Below are positions 61,377 through 64,000 of a stretch of 64,000 nt of DNA, piece after piece. Under the pieces are notes generated by a model, which did not search any database, was not told where the DNA came from, and saw only the letters and a program-made list of their open reading frames with translations. The position numbers and the translations under genes were made by a program. Origin of the DNA: Pegea sp. RAD2-039 (taxonomy: Eukaryota > Chordata > Thaliacea > Salpida > Salpidae). Every line of letters begins with the position of its first letter. Position 1 is the stretch's first letter. The stretch lies in NCBI GenBank assembly GCA_034620365.1, contig JAQGEQ010000192.1:1607001-1671000 (forward strand), in the 5' to 3' direction.

Positions 61377-64000
61377 ATGGCTAAACATCATTGGCAGAGT
61401 AATAATGTAAAGACCAGTGGCTTGGATGACATGGTCTTGCTTACTAAGATGACGGACTCTGCAATTGTTGATAATTTAAAGAAGCGATATATGGATGATC
61501 AAATTTTTGTATCCTTTAAGATATCAGTTAACTGTTCAGTAATTTGTTAGATTATCATCTGGTATTATTAAATCATATTTTCCAAACTTAATAGTTACTT
61601 GTAGACTTACATTGGACCTGTGCTTGTATCTGTCAATCCATTTAAACAAATGCCTTATTTTACTGACAAAGAAGTTGATATATATCAAGGAGCTGTAAGT
61701 TAATCATTCTTATAAAACATTTCGATTTATATCTTGATATTAAATAGTTGTTGGTTACAGGCTTCTTATGAAAATCCTCCTCATGTGTACGCTTTAGCAG
61801 ATGACATGTACAGAAATATGTTGATTGACTCTGAAAATCACTGTGTTATTATTAGTGGCGAGTCTGGTGCAGGAAAAACTGTTGCTGCTAAATTTATTAT
61901 GGGATATATTTCTAAGGTCTGACTCATTTTTGATTACTGTTAACTTCAAATCATCGTTTTTTCACTTAACTTACTGATGATGTCATCATATTATTTAAAG
62001 AAAAATAAGATATTTATTTATTTTATCTAAACATTCACTTAGCTTCTAACTTAATAGCGACCATAATTTCCTGGTTTTCAAAGTTTTCAAAAAATCATTT
62101 TAATTGTTCTGAAACAGGTTTCAGGCGGTGGGGAACGTGTTCAGCATGTTAAAGAGATTATTTTGCAAAGTAATCCTCTCTTGGAGGCGTTTGGTAACGC
62201 TAAAACTGTTCGAAATAACAACAGCAGTAGATTTGTGAGTAATAGACAACTTTCTTCACCGGCTTCTAATCACTATTTCATTTTATTCAAAAGGGTAAAT
62301 ATTTTGAAATACAATTTAGCCGAGGTGGTGAACCTGACGGAGGCAAAATTTCCAACTTTTTGCTCGAAAAGTCGCGCGTAGTACAACAAAATATGGCAGA
62401 GAGGAACTTTCACATTTTTTATCAACTAATTAGCGGTGCAGATGAAAATATTAAAAGTGAGAAGCTTCTATTCAACTCTTTCCTTCGATTCTTTTATTTT
62501 CACAAAATCTCTTCATGTTTCCGGTTCGCAAAATAAAAACTTTTTAACTTTCCGTGACTTTATTCAACTTCCGGTTGTAAGATTGATAATTAACTAGCTA
62601 AACGTGAATTTACGAGTTGAAAATCAGTTTATTTGATTCTTTCTTCCAGCTGAGCTGGGACTTGCATCCGCTGAATATTTTTATTATTTAAATCAAAGTG
62701 GTTGTTATGAAGTTGATGGTACAGATGATAAAGCTGAGTTTCAAGAAACAGTTGAAGCGATGGGGGTGATAGGTATTCTCCTATTTCATCTCATCAATCT
62801 TTATTTGATCTTTATCATCTTTTATCAGGTTTATCACCAGATGATCAACAGATGGTCCTACAAATCACTTCCAGTATCTTACATCTAGGCAATATCAGTT
62901 TTGTGGAAAACGGAAATTACGCTCAAGTAGAGAATCAAGACTGTTAGTTCCACCAACCTGATCCACTAATCTTGTTTTCGTGTCTTTTATGAAATTGTTG
63001 ATGAGTCAACGCCTTGTTTTAATCCATTAATCTGATTGGTTGTTTAAAAACTGTTGTCCTCAGCAAATATTCAGTTTTTAAGGAAGTCGTTTTAATTTTT
63101 ATGACTAGTAATAAGTCACGTGTTCACTGTTGTGGTTTGCTCAACCACTACTAATCTTTATTATCAATTTTATATCAACATTTCTTTTTTAGTCTTGTCA
63201 TATCCTGCTTATTTGCTGGGAGTGAACGAAGATGATTTACAAAACAAACTGACCAGTCGTAAAATGGATAGTAAATGGGGAGGAAAAAGTGAATCAATCG
63301 ATGTAACGTTGAATGTAGAACAAGCTTCTTACAGCAGGTTACTCACCAATACCAACTTTCACCTCAATTCTTTATTGCATTCAAACAAACCACTTTTTGC
63401 GTATCAGGCGGAAATACAAACTGCTTCTAACTTTCATTGCAAATTTCTTCAAACAATACTTGCTTTCATTTTCTATTTATTGTTGTAGAAGCCAACACTA
63501 AAAATATACTTGTTTCAACAACCAGTCTCTGCTGCAAATGGTTGTTTTAACAACCAGTATCTGGTGCAAATGGTTGTTTCAACAACCAGTATCTGCTGCA
63601 AATGGTTTCAACAACCAGTAGCTGGTGCAAATTGCTTTTTCAACAACCAGTATCTGGTGCAAATGGTTGTTTCAACAACCAGTATCTGCTGTAAATGGTT
63701 GTTTCAACAACCAGTATCTGCTGTAAATGGTTGTTTCAACAACCAGTATCTGCTGCAAATGGTTTGAACAACCAGTATTTGCTGCAAATGGTTTGAACAA
63801 CTAGTCAGCAACTGGTTTATTTACAGACAGTGAAAGTTGCAAATATCGCTGTAATATAAACAAACTTTTATCTTACAGAGATGCTCTCGCAAAAACTCTA
63901 CATTCGCGATTATTTGACTTCTTAGTTCAAAGTGTCAACATCGCTATCCGGAAAGATTACAACGAACTCAACATCGGGGTCTTGGACATCTACGGATTTG
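61377..64000 (+). CDS. MYO1E/F: Long-tailed class I myosin heavy chain, MYO1E/F type (5' part, runs off window)
   Basis: Actin-based motor of membranes and endocytosis. Exons: 61377-61508, 61605-61694, 61761-61916, 62118-62234, 62294-62456, 62650-62772, 62829-62942, 63193-63337 and 63879-64000 (continues). About 387 residues of the motor domain are present. Seen: [19 protein letters not shown] start as in MYO1[11 protein letters not shown]-loop GESGAGKT (107-114), switch I NNNSSRF (159-165), [20 protein letters not shown], and switch II beginning DIYGF at the window edge. Exon 1 uses an unusual donor, GTATCC. Intron 8 carries a minisatellite. The tail, which would decide between MYO1E/F and others, is outside the window. 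Confidence 0.94.
63509..63813 (+). repeat. Minisatellite (29-32 bp unit) in myosin intron 8
   Basis: About nine full copies plus a partial one of a unit like GTTGTTTCAACAACCAGTAT + CTGCTGCAAATG, with 29-bp shortened variants. Most units contain the near-palindrome GGTTGTT-TC-AACAACC, able to form a 7-bp-stem hairpin. The repeat also stays open in one frame (63510-63767), which is a by-product of its period and not a gene. Confidence 0.9.

Noticed and set aside
63510..63767. 85-codon repetitive ORF (repeated [13 protein letters not shown] blocks)
   Set aside because: It is a by-product of the minisatellite period within a myosin intron.

Overview
This is a eukaryotic, animal window. It is strongly AT-rich (roughly 70-75% A+T by eye outside genes), with spliced genes using GT..AG introns, many only about 50 bp long. 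The set of recognisable proteins (two CYP26-type retinoic-acid hydroxylases, a glycogen-targeting PP1 subunit, SNW1, MED8, TMEM9 and a long-tailed class I myosin) points to a deuterostome. The tiny introns and low GC fit a tunicate such as an ascidian, but that placement is inference.

Layout. 0.27-2.50 kb (+) and 2.77-6.81 kb (-): two complete CYP26-like genes, tail to tail and 267 bp apart. 8.5-9.1 kb: two GC-richer blocks of unknown meaning. 12.80-14.20 kb (-): a complete 8-exon gene for an unrecognised 301-residue protein in which all seven introns are phase 1. 20.47-23.00 kb (+): complete 12-exon SNW1. 24.68-24.88 kb (-): a GC-rich intronless small ORF rich in Cys and Arg. 27.0 kb plus 29.13-30.13 kb (+): a possible 5' non-coding exon and the single-exon coding region of a PP1 glycogen-targeting subunit. 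32.23 kb: a decayed intron-bearing tRNA-Leu(CAA). 36.48-36.78 kb: a GC-rich island with an RFX X-box-like motif, palindromes and a possible exon. 41.06-50.17 kb: thirteen tRNA-Trp(CCA) genes on the minus strand in a tandem array with a period of 723-728 bp. 50.88-52.50 kb (-): complete MED8. 53.48-53.80 kb (+): a broken non-LTR retrotransposon fragment. 55.21-56.34 kb (+): complete TMEM9. 61.38-64.00 kb (+): the 5' part of a MYO1E/F-type myosin running off the window.

The most unusual object is the tRNA-Trp array. Essentially the whole spacer between one tRNA and the next is a single sense-oriented fragment of a non-LTR retrotransposon reverse transcriptase. It runs from the region before the 'VKQ.C...PTL' motif, through a destroyed catalytic F/YADD box, to the 'VDDYVCLGS' motif. 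The repeat unit is therefore a functional-looking Pol III gene welded to a dead RT fragment, amplified and partly homogenised over about 9 kb. Other signals worth a second look are a Cys-rich insertion next to the haem loop of the second CYP26, dense TGACGTCA palindromes over the first CYP26 gene, CTCF-like motifs, and a hairpin-forming minisatellite in a myosin intron.

There is no operon-like logic. The genes are unrelated housekeeping or developmental loci separated by long AT-rich gene-poor DNA. Exon coordinates were derived by hand from splice signals and reading-frame continuity; no searches were run.
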